Shown piece by piece: positions 55,726-64,000 of a stretch of 64,000 nucleotides of DNA. The notes beneath the pieces are model-generated. The model made no database searches, was not told where the DNA came from, and saw only the letters and a program-made list of their open reading frames with translations. The translations under genes and the position numbers were made by a program. The stretch is from the NCBI RefSeq assembly GCF_003667705.1, contig NZ_CP033019.1, positions 3,410,001 through 3,474,000 on the forward strand, in the 5' to 3' direction. Source of the stretch: Janthinobacterium agaricidamnosum (lineage in GTDB: Bacteria; Pseudomonadota; Gammaproteobacteria; Burkholderiales; Burkholderiaceae_D). Each line of letters starts with the position of its first letter. Position 1 is the first letter of the stretch.

Positions 55726-55731
55726 ATAATC
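55726..55731 (+). promoter_or_regulatory. Possible -10 box of mfd
   Basis: A perfect TATAAT in the context TGGTCTATAAT, 85 bp before the mfd start. No good -35 partner is visible. Confidence 0.35.
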
Positions 55732-55816
55732 TCGCCTGTCAGCGCCGTCACTGGCGGCGCGGCGCGCATCACAGCTGTTCCACTCAACTGCCTCTGCCAC
55801 TAGTGTCATCGCCTGC

Positions 55817-58800
55817 ATGTCCTTAGACTTAACGAAAGCCCTCCCCAAGCCCGGCAACCGCTATGCGCTGCCCGCCCTGTATGGTTCATCCGACGCCTAT
55901 GCCCTGGCGCTGGCCGCACTGGAATTGAAAGCGCGGGGCCAGATGCTGGCCGTTGTGGTGGCGCAGGCCAGCGACGGCCAGCGCCTGCTCGATGAAATCC
56001 CGTGGTTTGGCGGCAAGGAACTGCGCTGCCATCTGCTGCCGGACTGGGAAACCCTGCCCTACGACGCCTTTTCGCCGCACCAGGATCTGGTCTCCGAGCG
56101 CCTGGCCACGCTGCACGAAATCCAGACGCGCCAGTGCGACGTGCTGATCGTGCCGGCCACCACGGCGCTGGTGCGCCTGGCGCCGCCGTCCTTCCTGGCC
56201 GCCTACACCTTCTTCTTCAAGAAGGGTGAAACCCTGGACGAGGCGCGCCTGAAGTCGCAGCTGACCCTGGCCGGCTACAGCCATGTGTCGCAAGTGATGT
56301 CGCCGGGCGAATACTCGGTGCGCGGCGGCCTGCTCGACCTGTTCCCCATGGGGTCCGCCCTGCCCTACCGGCTCGACCTGTTCGGCGACACCATCGAAAC
56401 CATCCGCACCTTCGACGCCGACACCCAGCGCTCGCTCTACCCCGTGCATGAAGTGCGGCTGCTGCCGGGCCGCGAATTTCCCATGGACGAAGCGGCGCGC
56501 ACCACCTTCCGCAACCGCTGGCGCGAGCAATTCGAAGGCGACCCGTCGCGCTCCGTCGTCTACAAGGACATCAGCAGCGGCATCGCCTCGGCCGGTATCG
56601 AATACTATCTGCCCCTGTTCTTCGAGCAGACGGCGACCCTGTTCGACTACCTGCCGCCCGACGCCTCGCTGGCCCTGGTGGGCGAGATCGACGCCGCCAT
56701 CGGCCGCTTTTGGACCGACACGCAGTCGCGCTACCGCTTCCTGAAGGCGGACCGCGAGCGGCCGATCCTGCCGCCCGAATCGCTGTTCCTGTCCGACGAG
56801 CAGTTCTTTGGCCTGGCCAAGCCCTACCCGCGCCTGGCAATCGCCAAATCGAACGATGCGCTGGCGTCCGAACTGTCGGCGCCGATTCCCAACATCGCCG
56901 TCAACCGCCGCGCCGACGACCCGCTGGCCAACCTGCGCAGCTATCTGCTGCAAGCGGGCCGCCGCGTGATGATCTGCGCCGAATCGAACGGCCGCCGCGA
57001 AACCCTGCAGCAGTACTTCAGCGAATACGACCTGCACCTGACACCGGTGGAAGGCAGCGACGGTTTTCTGCAGTCCGACGCCAAGCTGATGCTGGGCGTG
57101 GCGCCGCTGCACGCGGGTTTCGAGCTGTTTACGCCGGAAGGAAATCTATCCTTCATCACCGAGACGGAGCTGTATGCCGGTTCCGGCCGCCGGGTCGGCA
57201 GCAAGAAACAGGAAGGCGTGACGCAGGTCGAGTCGATGGTGCGCGACCTGTCCGAGCTGAAAATCGGCGACCCCGTCGTGCACATCAACCACGGCATCGG
57301 GCGCTACATGGGCCTGACCAGCATGGACCTGGGCGAAGGCGAGACGGAATTTTTGCACCTCGAGTATGCGAAGGACACGAAACTGTATGTGCCCGTGTCG
57401 CAGCTGCATGTGATCTCGCGCTATTCGGGCGCCTCGCCGGAAGACGCGCCGCTGCATTCGCTCGGCTCGGGCCAGTGGGAAAAGGCGAAAAAGCGCGCCG
57501 CCGAACAGGTGCGCGACACGGCCGCCGAACTGCTCAACCTGTACGCGCGCCGCGCGCTGCGCCAGGGCCACTCGTTCGAATTCTCGTCGCACGACTACCA
57601 GCGCTTCGCCGACAGCTTCGGCTTCGACGAGACGCCGGACCAGGCCGAGGCGATCCACAACGTCATCAAGGACATGACGTCCGGTAAACCGATGGACCGC
57701 CTCGTGTGCGGCGACGTCGGCTTCGGCAAGACGGAAGTGGCGCTGCGCGCCGCCTTCATCGCCGTCATGGGCGGCAAGCAGGTGGCGATACTGGCGCCCA
57801 CCACCCTGCTGGCCGAACAACACGCACAAACCTTCGCCGACCGTTTCGCCGACTGGCCCGTGCGCATCGCCGAGCTGTCGCGCTTCCGCACCGGCAAGGA
57901 GATCACGCAGGCGTTCAAGGGCATGGCCGACGGCACCATCGACATCGTCATCGGCACACATAAACTGCTGTCGGACGACGTGAAATTCACGCGCCTGGGC
58001 CTCGTCATCATCGACGAGGAACACCGGTTCGGCGTGCGCCAGAAGGAGGCATTAAAGGCCTTGCGCGCGGAAGTGGACGTGCTGACCCTGACGGCCACGC
58101 CGATCCCGCGCACCCTGGGCATGGCGCTGGAAGGCTTGCGCGACTTTTCCATCATCGCCACGGCGCCGCAAAAGCGCCTGGCCATCAAGACTTTTGTCCG
58201 CAGCGAGGGCGAAGCCATCATCCGCGAAGCGTGCTTGCGCGAACTCAAACGCGGCGGCCAGATCTACTTCCTGCACAACGAGGTGGAAACCATCCAGAAC
58301 CGCCTGGCCATGCTGACGGAACTGCTGCCCGAGGCGCGCATCGCCGTGGCGCACGGCCAGATGCACGAGCGCGACCTGGAAAAGGTCATGCGCGACTTCG
58401 TCGCCCAGCGCTTCAATATTTTGCTGTGCACGACGATCATCGAGACGGGTATCGACGTGCCGACGGCGAACACCATCATCATGCACCGCGCCGACAAGTT
58501 CGGCCTGGCGCAGCTGCACCAGCTGCGCGGCCGCGTGGGCCGCTCGCATCACCAGGCCTACGCCTACCTGCTGGTGCACGACGTGCAGGGTCTGACGAAA
58601 CTGGCGCAGCGCCGCCTGGACGCCATTCAGCAGATGGAAGAGCTGGGCAGCGGCTTTTACCTGGCCATGCACGACCTGGAAATCCGCGGCGCCGGCGAGG
58701 TGCTGGGCGAGAGCCAGTCGGGCGAGATGACGGAAATCGGCTTCCAGCTGTATTCGGACATGCTCAACGAAGCCGTGCGCTCGCTGAAGGCCGGCAAGGA

Positions 58801-59260
58801 GCCGGACCTGGCCGCGCCGCTGGCCTCGACCACCGAGATCAACCTGCACGTGCCGGCCCTGCTGCCGGCGGACTTCTGCGGCGACGTGCACGAGCGCCTG
58901 TCGATCTACAAGCGCCTGGCCAACTGCGCCACGCAAGAGAAAATCGACGATATCCAGGAAGAGCTGATCGACCGCTTCGGCAAGCTGCCCGACGCCGTCA
59001 AAGCCCTGGTCGAGACGCACCGATTGCGCATCGCGGCGAAAACCGTGGGCATCGTCAAGATCGACGTGCATGGCGAGGCGGCGACCCTGCAATTCATGGC
59101 CAAGCCGCCCATCGACCCGATGCGCATCATCGGCCTGATCCAGAAGAACCGCCATATCAAGCTGCATGGCCAGGACAAGCTGAAAATCACGGCAGCCATG
59201 CCGGACCTGGCCGCGCGCGTGACGCAGATCAAGACCACCATCAAGCAATTGACGGTGTAG
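55817..59260 (+). CDS. mfd: Transcription-repair coupling factor Mfd
   Basis: A 1147-residue DNA translocase that removes stalled RNA polymerase from lesions and recruits UvrA. The N-terminal UvrB-like domain (about 20-340) is followed by the RNA polymerase-interacting domain (about 470-550, GDPVVHINHGIGRYMGL) and the translocase with Walker A GDVGFGKT at 632-639 and DEEH at 733-736. Helicase motif VI region is QLHQLRGRVGRS, and the C-terminal TRCF domain (about 990-1090) is intact. Length equals that of E. coli Mfd within a residue or so. Confidence 0.97.
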   Translation: MSLDLTKALPKPGNRYALPALYGSSDAYALALAALELKARGQMLAVVVAQASDGQRLLDEIPWFGGKELRCHLLPDWETLPYDAFSPHQDLVSERLATLHEIQTRQCDVLIVPATTALVRLAPPSFLAAYTFFFKKGETLDEARLKSQLTLAGYSHVSQVMSPGEYSVRGGLLDLFPMGSALPYRLDLFGDTIETIRTFDADTQRSLYPVHEVRLLPGREFPMDEAARTTFRNRWREQFEGDPSRSVVYKDISSGIASAGIEYYLPLFFEQTATLFDYLPPDASLALVGEIDAAIGRFWTDTQSRYRFLKADRERPILPPESLFLSDEQFFGLAKPYPRLAIAKSNDALASELSAPIPNIAVNRRADDPLANLRSYLLQAGRRVMICAESNGRRETLQQYFSEYDLHLTPVEGSDGFLQSDAKLMLGVAPLHAGFELFTPEGNLSFITETELYAGSGRRVGSKKQEGVTQVESMVRDLSELKIGDPVVHINHGIGRYMGLTSMDLGEGETEFLHLEYAKDTKLYVPVSQLHVISRYSGASPEDAPLHSLGSGQWEKAKKRAAEQVRDTAAELLNLYARRALRQGHSFEFSSHDYQRFADSFGFDETPDQAEAIHNVIKDMTSGKPMDRLVCGDVGFGKTEVALRAAFIAVMGGKQVAILAPTTLLAEQHAQTFADRFADWPVRIAELSRFRTGKEITQAFKGMADGTIDIVIGTHKLLSDDVKFTRLGLVIIDEEHRFGVRQKEALKALRAEVDVLTLTATPIPRTLGMALEGLRDFSIIATAPQKRLAIKTFVRSEGEAIIREACLRELKRGGQIYFLHNEVETIQNRLAMLTELLPEARIAVAHGQMHERDLEKVMRDFVAQRFNILLCTTIIETGIDVPTANTIIMHRADKFGLAQLHQLRGRVGRSHHQAYAYLLVHDVQGLTKLAQRRLDAIQQMEELGSGFYLAMHDLEIRGAGEVLGESQSGEMTEIGFQLYSDMLNEAVRSLKAGKEPDLAAPLASTTEINLHVPALLPADFCGDVHERLSIYKRLANCATQEKIDDIQEELIDRFGKLPDAVKALVETHRLRIAAKTVGIVKIDVHGEAATLQFMAKPPIDPMRIIGLIQKNRHIKLHGQDKLKITAAMPDLAARVTQIKTTIKQLTV

Positions 59261-59291
59261 ACCATTTCGACCATTTATGCAGGCCTGACCC

Positions 59292-60158
59292 ATGACCAAT
59301 ACCACAACCATCACCATGAACCTGATCCTGCAGGGTCTCGACGGCGATAGCGCGCGCCTCGAACGCATCGCCGCGCTGGCCGCACCCACGTCCGTCACGC
59401 GCCTCGGTCCGAATGCCGTGCGCTGCGAGCAGATCGCCTATTCGCCAGCCCTGCGCCCCACCATCGAAGTGGCGGCCCAGGCGGCGCAGCTGGACGCGAC
59501 CTACATGATGGGCCAGCGCGAACTTGCCGAATTCAAGCTGGTGGCGATGGACATGGATTCGACGCTGATCACCATCGAGTGCATCGATGAAATCGCCGAC
59601 ATGCAAGGCCTCAAACCGCAAGTGGCGGCCATCACGGAAGCGGCCATGCGCGGCGAACTCGATTTCGCGGCCAGCCTGAAGCAGCGCGTGGCCCTGCTCG
59701 AAGGCCTCGATGCCTCGGCCCTGCAGCGCGTCTACGACGAGCGCCTGAAACTGTCGCTGGGCGCCGAGAAGATGCTGGCGGCCGTGCAGGCGGCCGGCCT
59801 GAAAACCCTGCTGGTATCGGGCGGTTTTACCTTCTTCACCGAGCGCCTGAAAGAGCGCCTCGGCCTCGACTACACGCACGCGAACGAACTGCAAATCGTT
59901 GACGGCAAGCTGACGGGCAAAGTCTTAGGGGGCATCGTCGACGCCGAGGAAAAACAGCGTACGGTGGAACGCGTGTGCGCGGAGATGGGCATTTCCCCAT
60001 CGCAGGCCATCGTCATGGGCGACGGCGCCAACGACTTGAAAATGATGGGCATCGCCGGCCTGTCCGTGGCCTTCCGCGCCAAGCCCGTGGTGCGCTCGCA
60101 GGCCGACGTGGCGCTGAACTTTGTGGGACTCGATGGCTTGCTCAACGTCTTGAGCTGA
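59292..60158 (+). CDS. serB: Phosphoserine phosphatase SerB
   Basis: A 288-residue HAD phosphatase performing the last step of serine synthesis. An N-terminal ACT-like domain (about 1-75) precedes the catalytic core with VAMDMDSTLI (nucleophile Asp87, Asp89), the substrate Glu in ECIDEIAD, LLVSGGFTFFTE (motif II) and MGDGANDLKMM (motif IV). It follows mfd by 31 bp and may share its transcript. Confidence 0.96.
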   Translation: MTNTTTITMNLILQGLDGDSARLERIAALAAPTSVTRLGPNAVRCEQIAYSPALRPTIEVAAQAAQLDATYMMGQRELAEFKLVAMDMDSTLITIECIDEIADMQGLKPQVAAITEAAMRGELDFAASLKQRVALLEGLDASALQRVYDERLKLSLGAEKMLAAVQAAGLKTLLVSGGFTFFTERLKERLGLDYTHANELQIVDGKLTGKVLGGIVDAEEKQRTVERVCAEMGISPSQAIVMGDGANDLKMMGIAGLSVAFRAKPVVRSQADVALNFVGLDGLLNVLS

Positions 60159-60202
60159 GCCGGGGCCAAGTTCGCGGCGCCGGACGGTGCGCGCACGGTT
60201 GC

Positions 60203-60228
60203 ATAAGTTTGCTATATTGCAAACTTAT
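60203..60228. promoter_or_regulatory. AT-rich inverted repeat upstream of the DUF692 operon
   Basis: ATAAGTTTGC and GCAAACTTAT form a perfect 10-bp inverted repeat around TATATT, in an otherwise GC-rich gap of 90 bp. Its position about 20 bp before the first start codon suits an operator or a leader hairpin. No matching regulator is nearby. Confidence 0.5.
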
Positions 60229-60248
60229 ATTCACCCCGCCCGCCCACC

Positions 60249-60992
60249 GTGAAAGAACACCGCATGCCGCCATCGCTGCCAGAAGAAATACAACTCCACC
60301 TGGATGTGTTCGTCGCCGCCGCGCAAACGGCCTTCGGCGCCGACCTTGCCGCCGCCGTGCTGTTTGGCTCGGCCGCCGACGGCCAGTTGCGCGCCACGTC
60401 CGACGTCAACCTGCTGTTGCTGCTCAAGCGCTTTACGCCGCAGGCGGCCGATGCGCTGCGCGGCCCCTTGCGCCTGGCGCACGCCGCCATCGACTTGCAG
60501 GTGATGTTCCTGCTCGAGAGCGAATTGACGCAGGCCGCCGACGCCTTCGCCGTCAAGTTCGCCGACATCATCGCGCGCCACCGCGTCCTGCTGGGCAATG
60601 ATCCTTTCGCCAGCCTGCACACGAGCCGCGATGCCGTGCTGCGCCGGCTGCGGCAAGTGCTGCTGAACCAGCAGGTGCGCATGCGCGAACGCTATATGCT
60701 ATTGAGCCTGAATGAAGAACAGCTGGCCGGCGCCATCGCCGACGCCGCCGGTCCCTTGCGCTCGGCCGCCGCCTCGCTGGCGCAGCTGGAGGGCAAGTCT
60801 GCGCTGTCCGGCAAGCAGGCGCTCGAAGCGTTTGTCGACCAGCTGGGCGAACCGTCGCTGCACGCAGCCTTGCAAGCGATGTCGGCGGCGCGCGAAACGG
60901 CGCGCCTGGCGCCGGGGCAAGCCCTGCCCGCCTTCACCAGCCTGATGACGATGACCGAACGCCTGCGCGAGCACGCGGAGCAGATGCGGTGA
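60249..60992 (+). CDS. Nucleotidyltransferase-like protein with altered active site
   Basis: A 247-residue protein. Residues about 18-120 resemble the minimal nucleotidyltransferase fold (AAVLFGSAADGQLRATSDVNLLLL). The catalytic pair usually GSxxxG...SDxDL appears here as SDVNL, so the second metal-binding Asp is Asn; the later IDLQVMF supplies a possible third Asp. The rest is helical, with a C-terminal coiled-coil-like end. The start may be GTG at 60249 or ATG at 60264; neither has a strong ribosome binding site. It overlaps the next gene by four bases. The role is unknown. Confidence 0.7.
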   Translation: MKEHRMPPSLPEEIQLHLDVFVAAAQTAFGADLAAAVLFGSAADGQLRATSDVNLLLLLKRFTPQAADALRGPLRLAHAAIDLQVMFLLESELTQAADAFAVKFADIIARHRVLLGNDPFASLHTSRDAVLRRLRQVLLNQQVRMRERYMLLSLNEEQLAGAIADAAGPLRSAAASLAQLEGKSALSGKQALEAFVDQLGEPSLHAALQAMSAARETARLAPGQALPAFTSLMTMTERLREHAEQMR

Positions 60993-61915
60993 ACGGTCTC
61001 AATCCCTTTGACTGGAGCGGACCGTGGTTCCTGCTGGCCTATCTGATCTTCGGCGCGCTTGTGTACTACGGCGTGCGCGAGCTGCTGATCCGCCAGGAAT
61101 TGCGCAATCCGCATGCCCAGCTGACACTCGCCGACGATCCCTACCGCATCGCCTTCTTGCGCGGCGGCGCCCTCGAAGCCGTGAAGATCGCCGCCATCGT
61201 GCTGGTCGACCGCGGCTTGCTGCGCGCCGATGGCCCGCTGCTGGAAACGGCCAGCGCCGACAGCCTGCGCTTCGCCAGCCACGACATCGAACGCGACGTG
61301 CTGCGGCTGTACCTGGGCCGCCAGGGCCATAGCAAGGAACTGGCCGTGCAGGCCGGGATGCTGCCATCGTGCCGCGCCTACCAGGAGACCTTGACGCAGC
61401 AGGAATTGCTGGTCGGCCCGCCGCTGCTGCGCCGGCGCGAACGCATCACCTGGGCCGCGCACTGGCTGCTGGTGACGGTGGCCGGCGTCAAGGCCGTCAT
61501 CGCCATCAGCCGCCAGCACTACAACCTGCTGTTCCTGGCAGTCCTGCTGGCGATTTTTCTCCTCATGCTGCGCGGCCTGCGCACCCAGGCGACCAGCTGG
61601 AGCGCGCAGCGGCTGCTGACCGACTTGCGCATGCTGTTTGGCCGCCTGAACATGCGCTCGGCGCGCCTGCAGGCAGGCAGCAGCAGCGCGGACATGGCAC
61701 TGCTGGCCGCCATCTTCGGCATCGGCGCCCTGCCCTTGTCCGTGTACGGATATGTCGCCGAGCTGTACCCGGCGCCCCGGCACAGTTCGGGCGGCGACTC
61801 GTCGTCCGGCGGCACGGGCGACTCGGGCGGCTCTTCATCGGGCGGCGACGGCGGCGGTGATGGCGGCGGCAGCGGCTGCGGCGGGTGCGGCGGTGGCGGC
61901 GGCTGTGGCAGTTAG
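60989..61915 (+). CDS. TIGR04222-type membrane protein with Gly/Ser/Cys-rich tail
   Basis: A 308-residue membrane protein. Hydrophobic segments lie at about 12-28, 155-168, 178-194 and 235-258. The N-terminal globular region (AFLRGGALEAVKIAAIVLVDRG) matches the TIGR04222 domain, which is known to occur with low-complexity tails and DUF692 neighbours. From residue 265 the tail is almost only Gly, Ser and Asp and ends GSGCGGCGGGGGCGS, with three Cys within 10 residues. The start is GTG inside the upstream stop codon, and the DUF692 gene starts 11 bases before this gene ends. The tail is a candidate substrate for that enzyme. Confidence 0.85.
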   Translation: MNGLNPFDWSGPWFLLAYLIFGALVYYGVRELLIRQELRNPHAQLTLADDPYRIAFLRGGALEAVKIAAIVLVDRGLLRADGPLLETASADSLRFASHDIERDVLRLYLGRQGHSKELAVQAGMLPSCRAYQETLTQQELLVGPPLLRRRERITWAAHWLLVTVAGVKAVIAISRQHYNLLFLAVLLAIFLLMLRGLRTQATSWSAQRLLTDLRMLFGRLNMRSARLQAGSSSADMALLAAIFGIGALPLSVYGYVAELYPAPRHSSGGDSSSGGTGDSGGSSSGGDGGGDGGGSGCGGCGGGGGCGS

Positions 61916-62759
61916 CCAGGCAAGCGCGCGCGACCGCGTCGGCCTGGGCTGGCGCGGCGAACTGGCCGCCGGCATCCTGTCCCACCTGGCGCGGATCGAC
62001 GTGCTGGAAGTGATCGCCGACGATTACTACCATGCCCCGCGCGCCGGCATCGCCGCCCTGCGCCGCCTGGCGCGCCAGGTGCCCGTCAGCCTGCACGGCG
62101 TGGGCATGGGGCTGGCCTCGACGATACCCGCCGACCCGCGCCGGCTGCAGGCGATGGCGCGCCTGATGAAGGCGGTGCGGGCGGAATCGTGGTCCGAACA
62201 CCTGAGCTTTGTGCGCGCCGGCGGCATCGAAATCGGCCACCTGGCGGCGCCGCCGCGCACGCCGCTCAGCGCCGCCGGCGCCGTCGCCAATATCGCGCTG
62301 GCCACGCGCATCGTCGGCAGCGCGCCGCTGATGGAAAACATCGCCACCCTCGTCGCCCCGCCGGCCAGCACCATGGACGAAGCCGAGTGGCTGGCGCGGA
62401 TTATCCATGGCGCGCAAGTGCCGCTGCTGCTCGACCTGCATAATCTGTATGCGAACGCCGTCAATATTGGAGAGCGGCCGGAACAACTGCTGCTGCGCCT
62501 GCCGCTGGACAGGGTCGGCGCCGTGCACCTGAGCGGCGGCCACTGGATCGCTGCGCCGGGCGGCGGCCAGCGCCTGCTGGACGACCACCTGCACGACGTG
62601 CCGCCCGAAGTCTTCGCTTTATTGACCCTGCTGGCGCGCCATGCACCGCAACCGTTGACGGTGATCGTCGAACGCGACGGCAATTACCCGTCGTTCGGGC
62701 ATGTGCTGGGCCAGCTGGAGCTGGCGCGCGCGGCCTTGCGCGCGGGGCGTGGCGCATGA
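61905..62759 (+). CDS. DUF692 family protein (MNIO-type multinuclear iron enzyme)
   Basis: A 284-residue TIM-barrel protein of the DUF692 family, whose studied members are multinuclear non-haem iron oxidative enzymes that modify Cys-containing peptides. VGLGWRGELAAGIL begins the family domain; metal-ligand candidates are VSLHGVGMGL (His), the acidic Glu of MENIATLV, LLDLHNLYAN (Asp/His), VHLSGGHW and the C-terminal VERDGNYPS (Glu). The GTG start is chosen because the frame upstream is the low-complexity tail of the previous gene read in another frame. It overlaps both neighbours, so the operon is tightly coupled. Confidence 0.88.
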   Translation: MAVSQASARDRVGLGWRGELAAGILSHLARIDVLEVIADDYYHAPRAGIAALRRLARQVPVSLHGVGMGLASTIPADPRRLQAMARLMKAVRAESWSEHLSFVRAGGIEIGHLAAPPRTPLSAAGAVANIALATRIVGSAPLMENIATLVAPPASTMDEAEWLARIIHGAQVPLLLDLHNLYANAVNIGERPEQLLLRLPLDRVGAVHLSGGHWIAAPGGGQRLLDDHLHDVPPEVFALLTLLARHAPQPLTVIVERDGNYPSFGHVLGQLELARAALRAGRGA

Positions 62760-63013
62760 GCTCTCCCGCACTGGAAACCTATCTGGCCAGGCTGTACACG
62801 GACGACGCCGTGCGCGAAGCCTTCCTGCTCGCGCCCCGCGCGCAAGCCTTGCTGCACGGCTTGTCGCCGCAGGAAGCGGACGCGATGGCGGCGATGGACC
62901 GCGTCGGCCTGCAGATGGCGGCGGCCAGCTATCGCGCCAAGCGGGCCGGGCACGGTAGCAGGGCCACGCCGGCGCAACCCTGGTGGCGCCGGCTGCTGGC
63001 CGCCTGGACCTGA
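62756..63013 (+). CDS. Small helical partner protein of the DUF692 enzyme
   Basis: An 85-residue protein whose ATG overlaps the DUF692 stop (ATGA). The segment LYTDDAVREAFLLAPRAQALLHGLSPQEADAMAAMDRVGLQMAA has the look of small helical domains found with DUF692 and related RiPP enzymes, which present the substrate. No Cys is present, so it is not itself a Cys-rich substrate. The basic C-terminus may bind nucleic acid or membrane. The assignment as a partner is from position only. Confidence 0.75.
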   Translation: MSSPALETYLARLYTDDAVREAFLLAPRAQALLHGLSPQEADAMAAMDRVGLQMAAASYRAKRAGHGSRATPAQPWWRRLLAAWT

Positions 63014-63017
63014 CCGC

Positions 63018-64000
63018 CTACATCTGCCACAGCCGCAGCGGCAGCAAGCCCCACCAGGCCAGCACCAGCAGCAGTTGCAAGGCCGCCAGCAAGGCCACCC
63101 AATCCCATTTCGCCCACGAGCCCGCCTCGGCCGCCGTACCGCGGCTGCGCCAGCAGCGGGCCAGGCCGAACGCCGTGGCCAGCGGCAGCGCGCCCGTCGC
63201 CAATGTCAGCAGCACGCTGGCCACGGTGACGTCGCCCAGGCGCAGATAGGACTGGAAATAGAAAAACGGCAGCGGCAAGAGCAGCGCCAGCAGCGACAAC
63301 AGGGGCGCGAACAGATGGTCGCCCCGTCCCAGGCTGCGCAGCGCGGCGCGCCAGACGCCCACCACCAGCACGTACAGCAAGCCGGCGGCACCCAGGGCCA
63401 GGCTGCCCCACAGCACCAGCATGCGCAGCATCGACGCGCGCTCGTAGCTGCGCAAGCCGTCGCTGAGCACATGCTTGCCATCTTCCTGCATCAGCACATG
63501 CGACGCGGTGCTGCGGTCGCTGGCGCGGAACAGCAAGCCGCCCACCGGTTCCAGCTCCTTCGGCTCCCCCTGGAACGGGATCAGGAACAGCGATTCGCCA
63601 TCCCATTTGAGGCGCGTAAAGCCGAAGACGGCATCGACCCAGGCCATGCTGGCCATGGCGCTGGGCGACGGCACGTAGACGCCCTGCCAGTTTTCCACCG
63701 TGGGCGCGGGCGTGCCCTGCGGGGCCGGCGCGCGCAGGGGCAGTTCCAGGTCGCGCAGCAGCAGGCGGTTGAAGCGTTCATAGTCGGCCCGCTCCGCATC
63801 CGTGTTGAAGGCCACGAAGAAGGCGCTGTCCTGCTCCGGATAGATGCACAGCATGGCGCGGAAACCCACGGCCGTGCCAGGGTGGCAGGCGCCCACGACA
63901 TTGTGGCGGTCGCGCACGGCCAGCGCCAGACCGTGGCCCGTCGCCAGGCCCGCCTGCGCCGCATCCGTGCCGGCCGGTTCGGACAAGGCGCCCATCAGGG
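63018..64000 (-). CDS. Membrane-anchored serine hydrolase (beta-lactamase-like), C-terminal part only
   Basis: The right edge cuts this gene; about 327 C-terminal residues are visible. The beginning of the visible part (GHGLALAVRDRHNVVGACHPGTAVGFRAMLCIYPEQDSAFFVAFNTD) matches the end of the serine beta-lactamase/class C-like catalytic domain. A soluble segment follows, then about four C-terminal membrane helices. The Ser-x-x-Lys and Tyr-x-Asn residues lie outside the window. Such proteins act on peptidoglycan or esters; the substrate is unknown. Convergent with the small DUF692 partner gene (4-bp gap). Confidence 0.75.
   Translation of the reverse strand, partial: LMGALSEPAGTDAAQAGLATGHGLALAVRDRHNVVGACHPGTAVGFRAMLCIYPEQDSAFFVAFNTDAERADYERFNRLLLRDLELPLRAPAPQGTPAPTVENWQGVYVPSPSAMASMAWVDAVFGFTRLKWDGESLFLIPFQGEPKELEPVGGLLFRASDRSTASHVLMQEDGKHVLSDGLRSYERASMLRMLVLWGSLALGAAGLLYVLVVGVWRAALRSLGRGDHLFAPLLSLLALLLPLPFFYFQSYLRLGDVTVASVLLTLATGALPLATAFGLARCWRSRGTAAEAGSWAKWDWVALLAALQLLLVLAWWGLLPLRLWQM

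Overview
The window looks like a chromosomal segment of a high-GC betaproteobacterium, most likely an Oxalobacteraceae member of the Janthinobacterium/Massilia/Duganella type. This is inferred from base composition, gene content and the mix of housekeeping genes (prfB, lysS, mfd, serB, ppnN, a PBP1A-like gene) with secreted polysaccharide-active enzymes, a lipase-foldase pair and chemotaxis receptors. No rRNA, tRNA, CRISPR array, transposase or prophage was seen. About 57 protein genes can be supported, the last one cut by the right edge.

Layout. 1-1.7 kb: terminator of an upstream gene, an Xre/MbcA/ParS-RES toxin-antitoxin pair with its promoter, and a DUF2288 gene. 1.7-6.7 kb: a branched-chain amino-acid-type (liv) ABC operon on the minus strand in which the second permease and the first ATPase are fused. 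6.9-8.3 kb: a lipoprotein plus a small unknown protein. 8.3-14.2 kb: a large heparinase II/III-like enzyme, a Sel1-like protein and a lipoprotein form of the CpdB nucleotidase. 14.4-17.8 kb: prfB with the classical +1 programmed frameshift, a HAD phosphatase and lysS. 18.0-27.1 kb: a nine-gene minus-strand sugar-acid operon with a LacI-type regulator. Its gene set matches the Pseudomonas 2-ketogluconate (kgu/ptxS) system, but the importer is a polar-amino-acid-type ABC transporter. Two operators nearly identical to the PtxS palindrome sit on the predicted promoters. 27.2-33.5 kb: ppnN, a POT peptide transporter, a SEC-C protein and several unknown genes. 33.7-38.7 kb: an exopolysaccharide-flavoured group (alpha/alpha-barrel protein, AAC(3)-like acetyltransferase, second heparinase-like enzyme). 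38.8-43.6 kb: an OPT transporter and a PBP1A-like enzyme. 43.6-46.7 kb: a tandem palindromic repeat, a TetR regulator and a lipase with its foldase. 46.7-54.3 kb: a signalling block on the minus strand (wHTH-ATPase regulator, EAL protein, two chemoreceptors). 54.7-60.2 kb: 5'-nucleotidase, mfd and serB. 60.2-63.0 kb: a tightly overlapping four-gene operon of a degenerate nucleotidyltransferase, a TIGR04222 membrane protein with a Gly/Ser/Cys tail, a DUF692 (MNIO) protein and a small protein. 63.0 kb to the end: the C-terminal part of a membrane-anchored serine hydrolase.

The best candidates for something new are (1) the DUF692/TIGR04222 operon, where the Cys-containing tail could be the substrate of a multinuclear iron enzyme; (2) the kgu-like operon with an exchanged importer and intact PtxS-like operators; and (3) a pair of long palindromic intergenic elements whose central stems differ by compensating base changes. 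All functional statements are from reading the sequence and remembered family knowledge; no database search was run.
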